From assembly GCA_023417475.1 (NCBI GenBank), contig JAEZFP010000023.1, positions 62,001 through 126,000 on the forward strand: a stretch of DNA of 64,000 bases, written 5' to 3'. How positions within the stretch are numbered: the first letter of the stretch is position 1; each line of letters begins with the position of its first letter. This stretch comes from Bacillota bacterium. Lineage in GTDB: Bacteria > Bacillota > UBA4882 > UBA8346. A model generated the notes under the pieces. It was not told where the DNA came from, did no database searches, and saw only the letters and a list, made by a program, of their open reading frames with translations. The position numbers and the translations under genes are program-made. Shown here piece by piece: positions 40,728-50,065 of the stretch.

Positions 40728-40748
40728 CACTTTTTCTGTTTGAAATCA

Positions 40749-42038
40749 TTACCAAACCGGCTTAACAGTTATTGTTTCATCCCGGCGCCAACCCACCGAA
40801 ACCATTGCAATCGGAGCTTGGGCTAATTCGGAAATTCGCTTCAAGTAATCTTGGGCTTGAACCGGCAAATCGCTCAAGTTTTTGGCGCCGGTGGTGTCAC
40901 TCATCCACCCGGGCAGCTCCTCGTATACGGGGGTGCACTCCGCCAAAACCTTTAAGCTGGCGGGAAACTCTTTGATAATACTATTACGATAACGATATCC
41001 TGTACAAATCTTAATTTCTGCCATTTGATCAAGCACATCGAGTTTCATCACGACTAAGGCGTTGACACCGTTAATCCGGACCGAATACTCGGCGATTACG
41101 CCGTCAAACCAGCCGCAACGACGGGGCCGTCCGGTCGTAACCCCGTATTCGCGACCGCGGCCGTCCCGGAGTTGACTCACCAAATCATCGGAGAGTTCGG
41201 TCGGGAACGGTCCCTCGCCTACCCGGGTCGAATAGGCTTTGATCACTCCAACCACTTTGTTGATGGCAGTCGGCCCAACCCCGGCCCCGGCACAGGCGCC
41301 GCCAGCCGCCGGCGATGATGAACTGACAAACGGATAGGTGCCGTGATCGATATCCAACAACGTCCCTTGCGCGCCTTCAAACAGCACTTTTTGACCTCGG
41401 CGGATCGCTTGGTTGATCAATGCCGAAGTATCCGTGACCATGCCCCGGATCGCATTGGCATAACCTAAATATTCGTCTAAAATGACTTTAATATCAAAGC
41501 CTTGATGACCGTAAATCTGGCGCAATACTTTATTTTTGATCTTCAAGACTTCGGTGATTCGCGTTTTAAATTCCGCTTCGTCCAGCAGATCGACCACCCG
41601 GATGGCATCATAACGGGCGAATTTATCAACATACGCCGGACCGATTCCGCGGCCGGTGGTCCCAATCTTCCCCACTGTCCGGCTGGCCTCATCCAGCTGA
41701 TCAAGGATCGGGTGGTAGGGCATGATGATATGGGCGCGATCGCTGATCCGCAGACCGGACACGTCGATGCCGCGTTCCTGCAAACCGGCCAGCTCCTTTA
41801 GTAAAACACCCGGATTAATGACTACCCCGTTACCGAGCACGCATTGGGTGCCCGGATATAAAATCCCCGATGGAACCAGATGTAATTTGAACTCTTCATC
41901 GCCGACCACTACGGTATGACCGGCATTATTACCGCCTTGGTAACGGACGACCAATTCAGCTTCGCTGGCTAAACAGTCGGTGATTTTGCCTTTCCCTTCA
42001 TCGCCCCATTGCAAACCAACCACGACTACGGTTGACAT
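40749..42038 (-). CDS. purA: Adenylosuccinate synthetase
   Basis: The 429-residue enzyme makes adenylosuccinate from IMP, aspartate and GTP in the cytoplasm, the first step from IMP to AMP. The P-loop Q-W-G-D-E-G-K-G-K is at residues 10-18, G-N-N-A-G-H-T-V near 36-43, and the I-G-T-T-G-R-G-I-G-P-A-Y loop near 126. The C-terminal G-W-R-R-D-E-T-I is typical. The length is standard. GGAGGT precedes ATG 42038. It is divergent from a LysR gene. Confidence 0.98.
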   Translation of the reverse strand: MSTVVVVGLQWGDEGKGKITDCLASEAELVVRYQGGNNAGHTVVVGDEEFKLHLVPSGILYPGTQCVLGNGVVINPGVLLKELAGLQERGIDVSGLRISDRAHIIMPYHPILDQLDEASRTVGKIGTTGRGIGPAYVDKFARYDAIRVVDLLDEAEFKTRITEVLKIKNKVLRQIYGHQGFDIKVILDEYLGYANAIRGMVTDTSALINQAIRRGQKVLFEGAQGTLLDIDHGTYPFVSSSSPAAGGACAGAGVGPTAINKVVGVIKAYSTRVGEGPFPTELSDDLVSQLRDGRGREYGVTTGRPRRCGWFDGVIAEYSVRINGVNALVVMKLDVLDQMAEIKICTGYRYRNSIIKEFPASLKVLAECTPVYEELPGWMSDTTGAKNLSDLPVQAQDYLKRISELAQAPIAMVSVGWRRDETITVKPVW

Positions 42039-42085
42039 CTTGGTACCTCCTGAAATCGGACTTCGATTATCGAGTTTTCGACCTC

Positions 42086-42114
42086 TTTTATCCTAACACA
42101 GAAAATGGTATAAT
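42086..42114 (+). promoter_or_regulatory. Candidate promoter of LysR gene
   Basis: TATAAT at 42109-42114 is preceded at 17 bp by the poor -35 TTTTAT (42086-42091). It lies 55 bp before the GTG start in the purA-lysR intergenic region. Confidence 0.5.
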
Positions 42115-42169
42115 ACAATTTAATAGAATTTATATTTTTGATAAACATCTTTTATATGAGGTTTGCAGC

Positions 42170-43066
42170 GTGGAACTCTATCAATTACAGACCTTCCAAA
42201 AAGTCGCTACCTATAAAAGCTTTTCAAAAGCGGCGGCCGAGTCGCATCTGACGCAACCCGCCGTGACCTTCCAGATCAAAAGTCTCGAGGAGGAACTGGG
42301 CGAATTGTTATTTGAAAGGCTGGGCCGGAATGTTTTGCTAACCCCGGCGGGAGAAGTTTTGCTCACCTATGCCCAACAGATCCTGAATCTGACGGAAACG
42401 GCCAAAGAAACCATCCGCCAGTTTTCAACCGTCCGCGGCCGATTGACGATCGGCGCCGGGACCACCACGACCATCTTTCGCTTACCCGATATTCTTCAAC
42501 AATTCCATCAGACTTATCCCCTGATTGAATTACAAATCCGCAGCGGCGACTCGGAACTCATCTCCAAATTGGTTTATGAGAACTCCGTCGACCTTGGATT
42601 AATCACCACCCAGCCGGCCTCGACCCTGGCACACTTTTTGCATATCGTCCCCCTCTTTGAGGATTCGATCTGGTTGGTGGGACCACCGGGCCATGCCGGA
42701 CGGCTTGATTTCAAGCAACTCAATGCGGCATCGTTGATTTTATTCCGCGAAGGCTTCGGCTTTCGCCGTTTTCTCAACGAACAGTTTCAAACCTATCAAT
42801 ACGAACCAAAAATTGCGTTGGAGTTAGAAAGTATGGAAGCGATTATTCGGATGGTTCAGAGCGGGTTGGGGTTGGCCTTTCTGCCGGAGGTGGCGGTGCG
42901 AGAGGAGCTGCAGCTACAAAAATTGAGCCGAATCCAGATCGCGGGTTGGGGATCGATGGTCCGCCATACCGATCTGGTATTCCGGAAAGATAAATATCTG
43001 AACTGGCCGGTCCGGTCGTTCTTATCTCAAGTGCTTGGCGAAAACTGGCAAGAAAATTTGGAATAG
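42170..43066 (+). CDS. LysR-family transcription regulator
   Basis: The product is 298 residues from GTG 42170 (TGAGGT upstream). The N-terminal HTH (S-F-S-K-A-A-A-E-S-H-L-T-Q-P-A-V-T-F-Q-I-K-S-L-E) is the classic LysR signature. Residues 90-290 form the effector-binding domain. It resembles CysL/YwfK-like regulators. A longer in-frame extension to 42032 was rejected because it does not fit the family start. It is followed by a structured-RNA candidate. Target genes unknown. Confidence 0.9.
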   Translation: MELYQLQTFQKVATYKSFSKAAAESHLTQPAVTFQIKSLEEELGELLFERLGRNVLLTPAGEVLLTYAQQILNLTETAKETIRQFSTVRGRLTIGAGTTTTIFRLPDILQQFHQTYPLIELQIRSGDSELISKLVYENSVDLGLITTQPASTLAHFLHIVPLFEDSIWLVGPPGHAGRLDFKQLNAASLILFREGFGFRRFLNEQFQTYQYEPKIALELESMEAIIRMVQSGLGLAFLPEVAVREELQLQKLSRIQIAGWGSMVRHTDLVFRKDKYLNWPVRSFLSQVLGENWQENLE

Positions 43067-43095
43067 AAACGGCGGCATCCGCTATAATATTAATG

Positions 43096-43213
43096 AGAGG
43101 CCAGTAGCGACGACATTTATGACTTGTAGTGATACAAGTCTCAGGTTCATCAATGGTGACTGCTCACTTGCCTGCCAAGTTGGGTAAGTGTTCGGATGAT
43201 CCTACCGGCCTCT
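43096..43213 (+). ncRNA. Candidate structured small RNA
   Basis: A TATAAT box (43083-43088) lies 7 bp upstream. The ends pair as AGAGGCC-N-GTAG with CTAC-N-GGCCTCT. Inside are a hairpin GACTTGTA-GTGA-TACAAGTC (8 bp, GNRA-type loop), a second 8-bp stem CACTTGCC/GGTAAGTG, and a 7/8-bp long-range pairing GGTTCATC/GATGATCC. No open frame fits. I do not recognise a known family. It is not upstream of a same-strand gene, so a stand-alone RNA is more likely than a riboswitch. Confidence 0.55.
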
Positions 43214-43267
43214 TTGATAGATATGTTCCAGCAGAACGGCCCGTCACGGGCCGTTCTGCCATTATCT

Positions 43268-44437
43268 TCAGGGGAGATACGACATGGGATCGACCGGCGT
43301 CCCATTGACCCGGACTTCAAAATGAAGATGCGGACCGGTTGATAGGCCGGTGCTGCCGGAATAAGCGATAATCTGTCCTTTCGCGACCTTTTCGCCAACC
43401 CGGACCACCAACCGGGAGTTATGCCCGTAACAGGTTGAGATGCCATTGCCATGGTCAATCGCGACAAAATTACCATAACCACCCTGCCAACTGCTGACCA
43501 AAATAACTCCCCTATCGGCCGCTTTCACCGGAGTCCCCGTCGGAATGGCAATATCCTGGCCGTTATGATACTTACGCACTTTTAAAATGGGATGGTAACG
43601 CCAACCGAAGGTGGAAGTGATCGGTCCGCGGGACATCGCCGGCCAGATCATCGTGCCGGACCCCAGCGCTCCCTTCACCGTACCCTGCTGTTCCTTACGG
43701 ATAGTGCTTTCCAACTGACGCGAGGTCGCTTCATATTCGGCTAACGCCCGCTCCAATTTAGCGCGATCCGATTGGAGCTTGGCCAGTTCGGTTTTGGTTA
43801 CCGAGACTTTCACGGCGACCTGTTGTTGTTTTTGCGCCACTTGATCTTTGAGCGCCGCCACTTTTTTAAACTCCGAGGCGACCTGGATGGTTTTTTGTTT
43901 CACTTTGATCTGTTCGGTCTGGACCGCTTGCTGCGCGGTTTGCAATTCATCCAAATTCTTCAGGTCGTTCCGGACGATATATGCCACCATCGAAAACTTG
44001 GAAAGCATATCGGCAAAGTTTCGAGCTGATAACAAAATCTCCAGATAGGCTTGGGGGCCGTGTTTATAGATCGCGGTTAAACGGTCGTTGAGCAACTCTT
44101 GACGGTTGCTGCGATCAACTTCCAGCTTTTGCAGGTTTGATTCCAACCCCTGCAATTCCTGTTTGGAACGGGAGTATTGATCTTGAACCTGGGATAGCTG
44201 GGTTTTCACCGATGCGAAATTTTGCTCCAATTGCACCAGACTTTTTTGCTGGACCGTCAAATTACTTAGAACCGATTGCTCTTTTTTCTTCTTGCTGTTC
44301 AACTCTTGACGGGTTTTCTGGATTAATTTTTGCAATTCCCCTTGGTTGTTGGATGCGGCAAGGGCGTTCCCGGCGATTCCCGCACATAAGCCAAGCGCAA
44401 CGAGCCAAACCATCCATTTGACAATCAGTTTCCGCAA
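43268..44437 (-). CDS. EnvC-like murein hydrolase activator / M23 peptidase
   Basis: The product is 389 residues from TTG 44437 (SD GAGGGGG). A signal peptide (about residues 1-28) precedes a long coiled coil (30-250) and a C-terminal M23/LytM domain from about 275. Zinc-site motifs are H-N-G-Q-D and G-P-H-L-H-F-E-V, so the domain is probably an active endopeptidase. It acts in the cell envelope during division. A strong hairpin (43234-43258) lies downstream. Confidence 0.88.
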   Translation of the reverse strand: MRKLIVKWMVWLVALGLCAGIAGNALAASNNQGELQKLIQKTRQELNSKKKKEQSVLSNLTVQQKSLVQLEQNFASVKTQLSQVQDQYSRSKQELQGLESNLQKLEVDRSNRQELLNDRLTAIYKHGPQAYLEILLSARNFADMLSKFSMVAYIVRNDLKNLDELQTAQQAVQTEQIKVKQKTIQVASEFKKVAALKDQVAQKQQQVAVKVSVTKTELAKLQSDRAKLERALAEYEATSRQLESTIRKEQQGTVKGALGSGTMIWPAMSRGPITSTFGWRYHPILKVRKYHNGQDIAIPTGTPVKAADRGVILVSSWQGGYGNFVAIDHGNGISTCYGHNSRLVVRVGEKVAKGQIIAYSGSTGLSTGPHLHFEVRVNGTPVDPMSYLP

Positions 44438-44509
44438 ACGAAAAACCCCCTCTATCTTCAAGGGAATTTCGACAAAACAACGAGGGTCCCTTTTTAAAAA
44501 TGATGGCAG

Positions 44510-46588
44510 TTATTGGAGTAATTTCTCCTGCGTCCGGTATTGAGTATGGTACAGTTTGGCGTATAATCCTTTCCGTTCCAGCAGTTCGTCATGATTTCCA
44601 ATCTCGACAATCCGGCCTTGATCCATCACCACGATCCGGTCGGCGCTGCGGATTGTTGAAAGCCGGTGGGCAATGACAAAACAAGTCCGGTTTCTCATCA
44701 AACGTTGCAACGCCTCCTGAACCAACCCTTCCGACTGGGTGTCCAATGCTGAAGTCGCTTCGTCCAAAATCAAAATTCGGGGATTGCGCAAAATAGCCCG
44801 GGCAATCGCCACCCGCTGCCGTTGACCGCCGGAAAGTGTCGCTCCGCGGGTCCCGACCCGCGTCTGATACTTTTCGGGCATCTGACGAACAAACTCGTCG
44901 ACATTGGCGGCTTGGGCTGCCGCAACGATCGCCTCTAAAGACGCTCCATACTTACCGTAAGCAATATTTTCCGCAATCGTCCCCCGGAACAAAATCGTTT
45001 CCTGAGGCACAATTCCGGTTTGATTCCGGAACACATCCAGTTTCAAGTCGCGTAAATTGCAATTATCAATATAAATTGCTCCGTCCTGTGGGTCGTAGAA
45101 CCGGGCGATCAAGTTGATCATGGTGGTTTTGCCGGCGCCGCTTGGGCCAACGAACGCAATCACCTGACCCGGCCGCACCTCCAAATCGATATCCTGTAGT
45201 ACAAGGGTGGTCGCGTTATAGCCAAAGCTGACATTTTCAAAACGGACCGCCCCTTGAATATCCCTTAATTCAACGGGATTTTCAGCCTCAACAACTTCGG
45301 ATTGCTGGTCGATAATTTCAAAAACCCGGTCTGCCGCAGCCAGCGCCCGCGGAATATTCGAAAACACACCGCTGAGTTTGCGAATGGGATTTGCCATAAA
45401 ACTCAATAAAAAAATGAATGTGAAAAATTCGCCCGGACTCAAACGATTCTCCAATACCTGCGTTCCGGCGTAGATCAAAAAAGCTGCCAGCCCCAGCGAA
45501 ACCATGAACTCGATGATCGGCAGCAGGACGTTGCCAACGCGGATTCCCCGCATTGCCGCTTGATAACTGGATTGCGTCTCCCGTTGGAAACGCGCCACTT
45601 CATAGCGCTCCATACCGAAGGCTTTGACCACCTTGATCCCGCTCAACGTCTCCTCAAGCACGCCGGTGATATCGGCCACTTTATTCATAATATCCAGGTT
45701 CACTTTGCGTAACTTCCGGCTGAGCCGGTCAACCGGGAAAGCGATTAAGGGGAAAACCAGGAAAAAAAGCATCGTCAACCGCCAATTCAGGAAGAACCCC
45801 CAAATCAATCCCATCACAACAACGATCGGTTCCAGCAACATCTGAAAGATTCCCGAGGCGAAGAGGAAATAGATCGCGTCAATGTCATTGGTGATTCTGG
45901 CGATCAGTTGTCCGGTTTGACCGGTCTGATGCCGCTCGAAATAGCTAATTGAAAGGTTCTGCAAATTTTCATAGATCTCGTTCCGCAACCGCATCACGAT
46001 TCGCTGACCGATCGCTCCCAACAGGTACCCCTGGGCGTAACGCAAGACTCCGATCAGCAAGTAAACGATCACAATAATTACCGGAATAATGAAGACCGTA
46101 TAGTATTGCGGCAGGAGGGTTAACGTCGGCTTGCCCGTCCGGGGATTCTCCACCGCAATCACCGCAGTGAGGGGTCCTAACAGCCGCTTTAGATGCGTCC
46201 GTAGATCATTTACCATCTTTAACGGGTCATTGGCCAATTCCTTCGAGACCCGGATCCGTTCCGTTACCGAATTGCCGTCCGGTTTGGTATGCAAGACAGT
46301 AATTCCGTACTTTTTCGCTTCTTTGACAAGTGTCTTTATTTGCCGGGCGTTCCACAGTTCGGTTTTGGATAGAATAATCGTAAACTCCCGATAGTCGGAA
46401 CTCCGTTCTTTTTGCCACGAAATGCTGAGCGGGATTCCCTTGGTCCGATAGAAAATGGCGTCGGTCAACCGCCCCATCAGCCACGCGTCACTCAACGTGA
46501 GACCGGACAGTACCACTGAAACGCCAATGATCGTCATCAAGCGTTTTTTGTACGGCAACAGGTATCCCGCAATGCGAACAACTTTCAA
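44510..46588 (-). CDS. MsbA-like ABC exporter with an inserted domain
   Basis: The product is 692 residues from TTG 46588 (SD GGGGGG). Six membrane helices are followed by an ATPase domain with G-P-S-G-A-G-K-T-T, L-S-G-G-Q-R-Q-R and I-L-I-L-D-E-A-T. Most MsbA-like half-transporters have about 580 residues. The extra length is an insertion of about 110 residues between helices 1 and 2 (about 46-155), which should face the outside. Substrate unknown (lipid, drug or peptide). Confidence 0.9.
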   Translation of the reverse strand: MKVVRIAGYLLPYKKRLMTIIGVSVVLSGLTLSDAWLMGRLTDAIFYRTKGIPLSISWQKERSSDYREFTIILSKTELWNARQIKTLVKEAKKYGITVLHTKPDGNSVTERIRVSKELANDPLKMVNDLRTHLKRLLGPLTAVIAVENPRTGKPTLTLLPQYYTVFIIPVIIVIVYLLIGVLRYAQGYLLGAIGQRIVMRLRNEIYENLQNLSISYFERHQTGQTGQLIARITNDIDAIYFLFASGIFQMLLEPIVVVMGLIWGFFLNWRLTMLFFLVFPLIAFPVDRLSRKLRKVNLDIMNKVADITGVLEETLSGIKVVKAFGMERYEVARFQRETQSSYQAAMRGIRVGNVLLPIIEFMVSLGLAAFLIYAGTQVLENRLSPGEFFTFIFLLSFMANPIRKLSGVFSNIPRALAAADRVFEIIDQQSEVVEAENPVELRDIQGAVRFENVSFGYNATTLVLQDIDLEVRPGQVIAFVGPSGAGKTTMINLIARFYDPQDGAIYIDNCNLRDLKLDVFRNQTGIVPQETILFRGTIAENIAYGKYGASLEAIVAAAQAANVDEFVRQMPEKYQTRVGTRGATLSGGQRQRVAIARAILRNPRILILDEATSALDTQSEGLVQEALQRLMRNRTCFVIAHRLSTIRSADRIVVMDQGRIVEIGNHDELLERKGLYAKLYHTQYRTQEKLLQ

Positions 46589-46834
46589 GCGTTGTCCCCC
46601 CACAAAACAACTTTATTTTATTTGGATGATTTTCGGATTCGTCGCAACTCCAAGCAAATCTTTGATTGAGTCTTAACATCGTTGATCAAAAGTTTTAACA
46701 ATGGTTACCCGAAAAACTTATTAAAAATATTTTATTATTGCCATGCGAGATAGAATCAAATCGAATAATTCTCGTTATTCAATATAGAAGAGGAATATCC
46801 TCAACCAGAGAATCTAAGCACAGGGGGGAAAACC

Positions 46835-47980
46835 GTGCGATTTTTAAAAGAACATTCCGTTACTATCCGTACACTAATCTACCTCACGGTATTTGCATGT
46901 GTGCTCGAATGGATCTTTCGGCGACCCGATTGGTTCGTTCATCCCATCACGATCTTGGCCATTATCGTCGTTGGCTTTTTAACTTTATTGGCGCTGACTT
47001 TTTTATTTTTGCAGATCATTCAGAATTTCCGTTTTGAACGTTCCTTTATCCCTAAAAAGTTGCGGATCGCTTCGCCAAGAGTGCTGGAGAATTTCACAGT
47101 GCACGACCCGCTGGATTGCCCCGGCGAGTTCCGCAAAGCCCAATTGCATGTACATACCAGTCTCTCGTATGACAGCGACATTCCTCCGGAAAAAGTGGTC
47201 GCCTCTTATATCGCCGATGGTTACCAATTTGTGGTGATCACCGATCACGACCGTTATTCCGACCTCTCCCACCTTGGCACGGAACATTGTCTCGTCATTC
47301 CGGGGATCGAAGCGACGATTCCGGCGTTATTTTGGCCGATCCCCCTGGGCAAACATCTGGTGATGATCAATCCGCCGCCCGACCTTTCACCATACACCCC
47401 CGTTCAGGAACGGATCGAGCGGGTGGAACAATACGGCGGGGTGACGATTCCGGCCCATTTAAGTTGGCGAGGCGGCGCCGGTTCGGGACGTTGGTTCCCC
47501 AAAGAATTGTTAAAATTAAAAAACTTACGGTTAGTCGAGATCTATAGTCCTTATTCGCGAGACCCCGTCGATTTTATTATCTGGCATAAATTGAATTTAA
47601 ATTCGGGTCCTTCCCATCCGATTTGGGGAGTGGCGGTCGACGATTCCCATGTTGGCAGCAACAACCGGGGCTGGATTGTGGTGAAAACTCCGGCGGTCAC
47701 CCTGGCGAATCTGATTAACGCCTTAAAAAACGGCGCCTTTTACGCCACTGAAGGTCCCAGTTTAATGACGCGGGTTGACGGTCGGGACATCTATGCCAGC
47801 GCTCCGGATGCGCAATGGCTCCGCTTTTATGACGCCAAGAACCAAGTGATCGGTGTCTTTCGTTCCAACGAAGGCGTTTACCATTGTCTGGGGGACGAAG
47901 GATTTGTCCGGGTCGAGGCGGTTGACGCGGACAACTATATTGCATGGTCCCAGCCGTTTTGGCTGATTGAGACATTATAA
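46835..47980 (+). CDS. PHP-domain metal-dependent phosphoesterase with two membrane helices
   Basis: The product is 381 residues from GTG 46835 (SD AGGGGGGA). Two membrane helices (residues 10-62) are followed by a PHP domain: L-H-V-H-T near 105, I-T-D-H-D near 137, P-G-I-E-A near 157, P-A-H-L-S-W and V-D-D-S-H. The His and Asp ligands of the trinuclear metal site are present. It probably cleaves a phosphoester at the membrane. Substrate unknown. Confidence 0.85.
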   Translation: MRFLKEHSVTIRTLIYLTVFACVLEWIFRRPDWFVHPITILAIIVVGFLTLLALTFLFLQIIQNFRFERSFIPKKLRIASPRVLENFTVHDPLDCPGEFRKAQLHVHTSLSYDSDIPPEKVVASYIADGYQFVVITDHDRYSDLSHLGTEHCLVIPGIEATIPALFWPIPLGKHLVMINPPPDLSPYTPVQERIERVEQYGGVTIPAHLSWRGGAGSGRWFPKELLKLKNLRLVEIYSPYSRDPVDFIIWHKLNLNSGPSHPIWGVAVDDSHVGSNNRGWIVVKTPAVTLANLINALKNGAFYATEGPSLMTRVDGRDIYASAPDAQWLRFYDAKNQVIGVFRSNEGVYHCLGDEGFVRVEAVDADNYIAWSQPFWLIETL

Positions 47981-48242
47981 AAATGCGAACGTCGTTTGCG
48001 AAAGTGACGGCGACGTTAACCGCAATCATTTTTTTAGTTTTTAATCCGCATCGTCTCCCCCGAACTATCATCCTAAAAATCCAGTATCGTTAATTTTTTG
48101 CAATTATTAATTGACGATGTTGGAACAAAACCGATACGCTTCCGTTAAATTACTGTATTTCCTCTCATTGTCACATTACAAAAAGAATTAAGGGTTATTA
48201 AGGCGACTTGCTGAATTTGAAACTTTATGACAGGAGTATCCG

Positions 48243-48935
48243 ATGACGCCGATCATTGCGACGATCAACCTCTGTAAGTCTTATCAACTGGGCGCGGTTA
48301 GTGTCGCTGTTTTGCAGGAGATTAACCTGACGATCCAATCCGGTGAGTTTGTCTCCATTATGGGCCCGTCGGGTTCGGGGAAAAGCACCCTGTTATATCT
48401 GCTGGGTGGATTGGACAAACCAACTGCCGGTCAGATTTTTGTGAAGGGAAAAGAGCTTTCCGCTATGACCGACCAGGAGGAAAGTCTCTTACGCCGTCGG
48501 GAAGTAGGATTTGTTTTTCAATTTTATAATCTGGTTCCCAATTTAAACGTCGAAGACAATATCATGCTGCCAATCTTGCTGGATGGCAAACGGCTGGCAA
48601 CCGAACGGTCAAAACTCGATCAGATCTTGGAGGAAGTTGGTCTAACCGACCGCCGTCACCATACTCCCCGGGAGTTATCCGGAGGTCAACAGCAACGGGT
48701 AGCGATTGCCCGAGCGCTGGTCAACCAGCCTGATATTATTTTAGCCGATGAACCCATCGGCAATCTGGACAGCAAAACCGGTAAAGAAATCATGGAATTA
48801 TTAAAACGGATCAACCGGGATCGGGGCAAGACCATTCTCCAGGTTACTCACTCGCAAGAGGCCGCCGCTTACGGCGACCGGACAATTTTGGTTCGTGACG
48901 GAAAGGTATGGGATGAACATGGGCAAAGCATTTAA
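48243..48935 (+). CDS. ABC transporter ATPase (MacB/LolD type)
   Basis: The 230 residues have Walker A G-P-S-G-S-G-K-S-T, signature L-S-G-G-Q-Q-Q-R and Walker B I-I-L-A-D-E-P-I-G-N-L-D, the typical form of the LolCDE/MacB group. It forms an operon with the HlyD-like and FtsX-like genes. It would power export or mechanotransmission across the membrane. CAGGAG precedes ATG 48243. Confidence 0.93.
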   Translation: MTPIIATINLCKSYQLGAVSVAVLQEINLTIQSGEFVSIMGPSGSGKSTLLYLLGGLDKPTAGQIFVKGKELSAMTDQEESLLRRREVGFVFQFYNLVPNLNVEDNIMLPILLDGKRLATERSKLDQILEEVGLTDRRHHTPRELSGGQQQRVAIARALVNQPDIILADEPIGNLDSKTGKEIMELLKRINRDRGKTILQVTHSQEAAAYGDRTILVRDGKVWDEHGQSI

Positions 48936-49899
48936 ATGGATCGGAATCGTTATCGCCGTCGGGATCGCGGGAGTCGCAATTTACCTCTCAACACAACCTA
49001 AACAAAGCAAAAAAACAGTCGCGCCTGTCAAGGCGGTGGTGGAAAAGTCTTCCGTCGAAGCCTTTGGCTTGGTTAAAGCCCGCGATTATAAGGATATTAA
49101 TCTGGATTTCCCCGCTCAAGTGCTGGCGGTTCCGGTGAAAAACGGTCAAAATGTCAAACTGGGTGAAGCCTTAATTAAACTAAACATCAATGATTACCAA
49201 ACCATGATCAAAAGCAAGGAAAGCGAATTGAGCGCAGCCCGTTACGAACTGTTTAAGCAACAAAAAAGCCTTCTGGACGCCCAGGAAGTCTACGAACGGG
49301 CGAAGCGGCAATTGGCCGATCAAGAACGGCTGTGGCAAGCCGGCGCGATCTCGCAAAAAGAATTGGATGATTTCCGCGATACGGTCAAGGATAAAGAGAA
49401 GATCGTCACCGATATCCGCCTCTCCCACGACCAGTCCGCCGCATATAACAGTATCGCCGTCCAGACGCAACGAGTGGCGGTGGCCGAATATGACTTAAAA
49501 CGGATGAAAGACAAATTGAATCAGAGTTTTCTAAAAGGGGAGGTGATTGTCAGCGACTTCCCCAACGCCGTTGTGTATGATATCAATTGCGCCGCCGGAT
49601 ATTGGGTCGGCGGTACCGATCGACAGCAGGAGAAATTACTCAGCATCATGAGCCTCAATAATTTATACATCTCCGCCGATGTGGATGAAGATTTTATCAA
49701 AGATGTCCGGATTGACGCTCCGGTAACCATCATTCCGGTCGCTGACAGCAACCATAAATACCGGGGCCGGGTGGTCCGCGTCGCCGACATGGCCACCAAA
49801 CAGAACAATCAAACCGTGGTGGCGGTGGAAATTTCGATCGACAATCCGGATGTTTTCTTGCGGCCCAACTTTAATGTCGACGTCGAAATCTCAAAGTAA
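48913..49899 (+). CDS. HlyD/MacA-type membrane fusion protein
   Basis: The product is 328 residues from ATG 48913, overlapping the ATPase gene by 23 bp. An N-terminal membrane anchor (residues about 5-22) is followed by a lipoyl-like half motif, a coiled-coil hairpin (100-190) and a beta-barrel region. It would link the ABC transporter to the outside. An upstream in-frame codon at 48895 has no better SD. Confidence 0.85.
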   Translation: MNMGKAFKWIGIVIAVGIAGVAIYLSTQPKQSKKTVAPVKAVVEKSSVEAFGLVKARDYKDINLDFPAQVLAVPVKNGQNVKLGEALIKLNINDYQTMIKSKESELSAARYELFKQQKSLLDAQEVYERAKRQLADQERLWQAGAISQKELDDFRDTVKDKEKIVTDIRLSHDQSAAYNSIAVQTQRVAVAEYDLKRMKDKLNQSFLKGEVIVSDFPNAVVYDINCAAGYWVGGTDRQQEKLLSIMSLNNLYISADVDEDFIKDVRIDAPVTIIPVADSNHKYRGRVVRVADMATKQNNQTVVAVEISIDNPDVFLRPNFNVDVEISK

Positions 49900-49911
49900 G
49901 GCATCGTGAAA

Positions 49912-49995
49912 AGCGGCGCACTCCCGCGTCACTCTGCGTTCGGGTCCTCAACGTACGATAAGTACGTCTCCGGCCCTCTCTTAGTCGTTCCTTGG
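49912..49995 (-). repeat. Extragenic repeat element, copy A
   Basis: Read on the minus strand it shares CAAGGAACGAC, GAGG, CGTACT...GTACG and AGTGACGCGG with 54410-54481. A near-palindrome ACGTAC...GTACGT lies in its centre. It sits between the HlyD-like and FtsX-like genes. Confidence 0.65.
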
Positions 49996-50065
49996 ATTGC
50001 TTGCTTTTGACGATGCTTTTCTCCGGCAAATTAATTTTTTAAATTCGTTAAAGTTTGGAGTTTCA

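Noticed and set aside
42032..42169. N-terminal extension of the LysR protein
   Set aside because: The extension overlaps the promoter and the purA leader; GTG 42170 with SD matches the family start.
47983..48093. Possible 36-residue membrane peptide after the PHP gene
   Set aside because: The frame has a hydrophobic stretch but no Shine-Dalgarno and overlaps nothing that supports translation.
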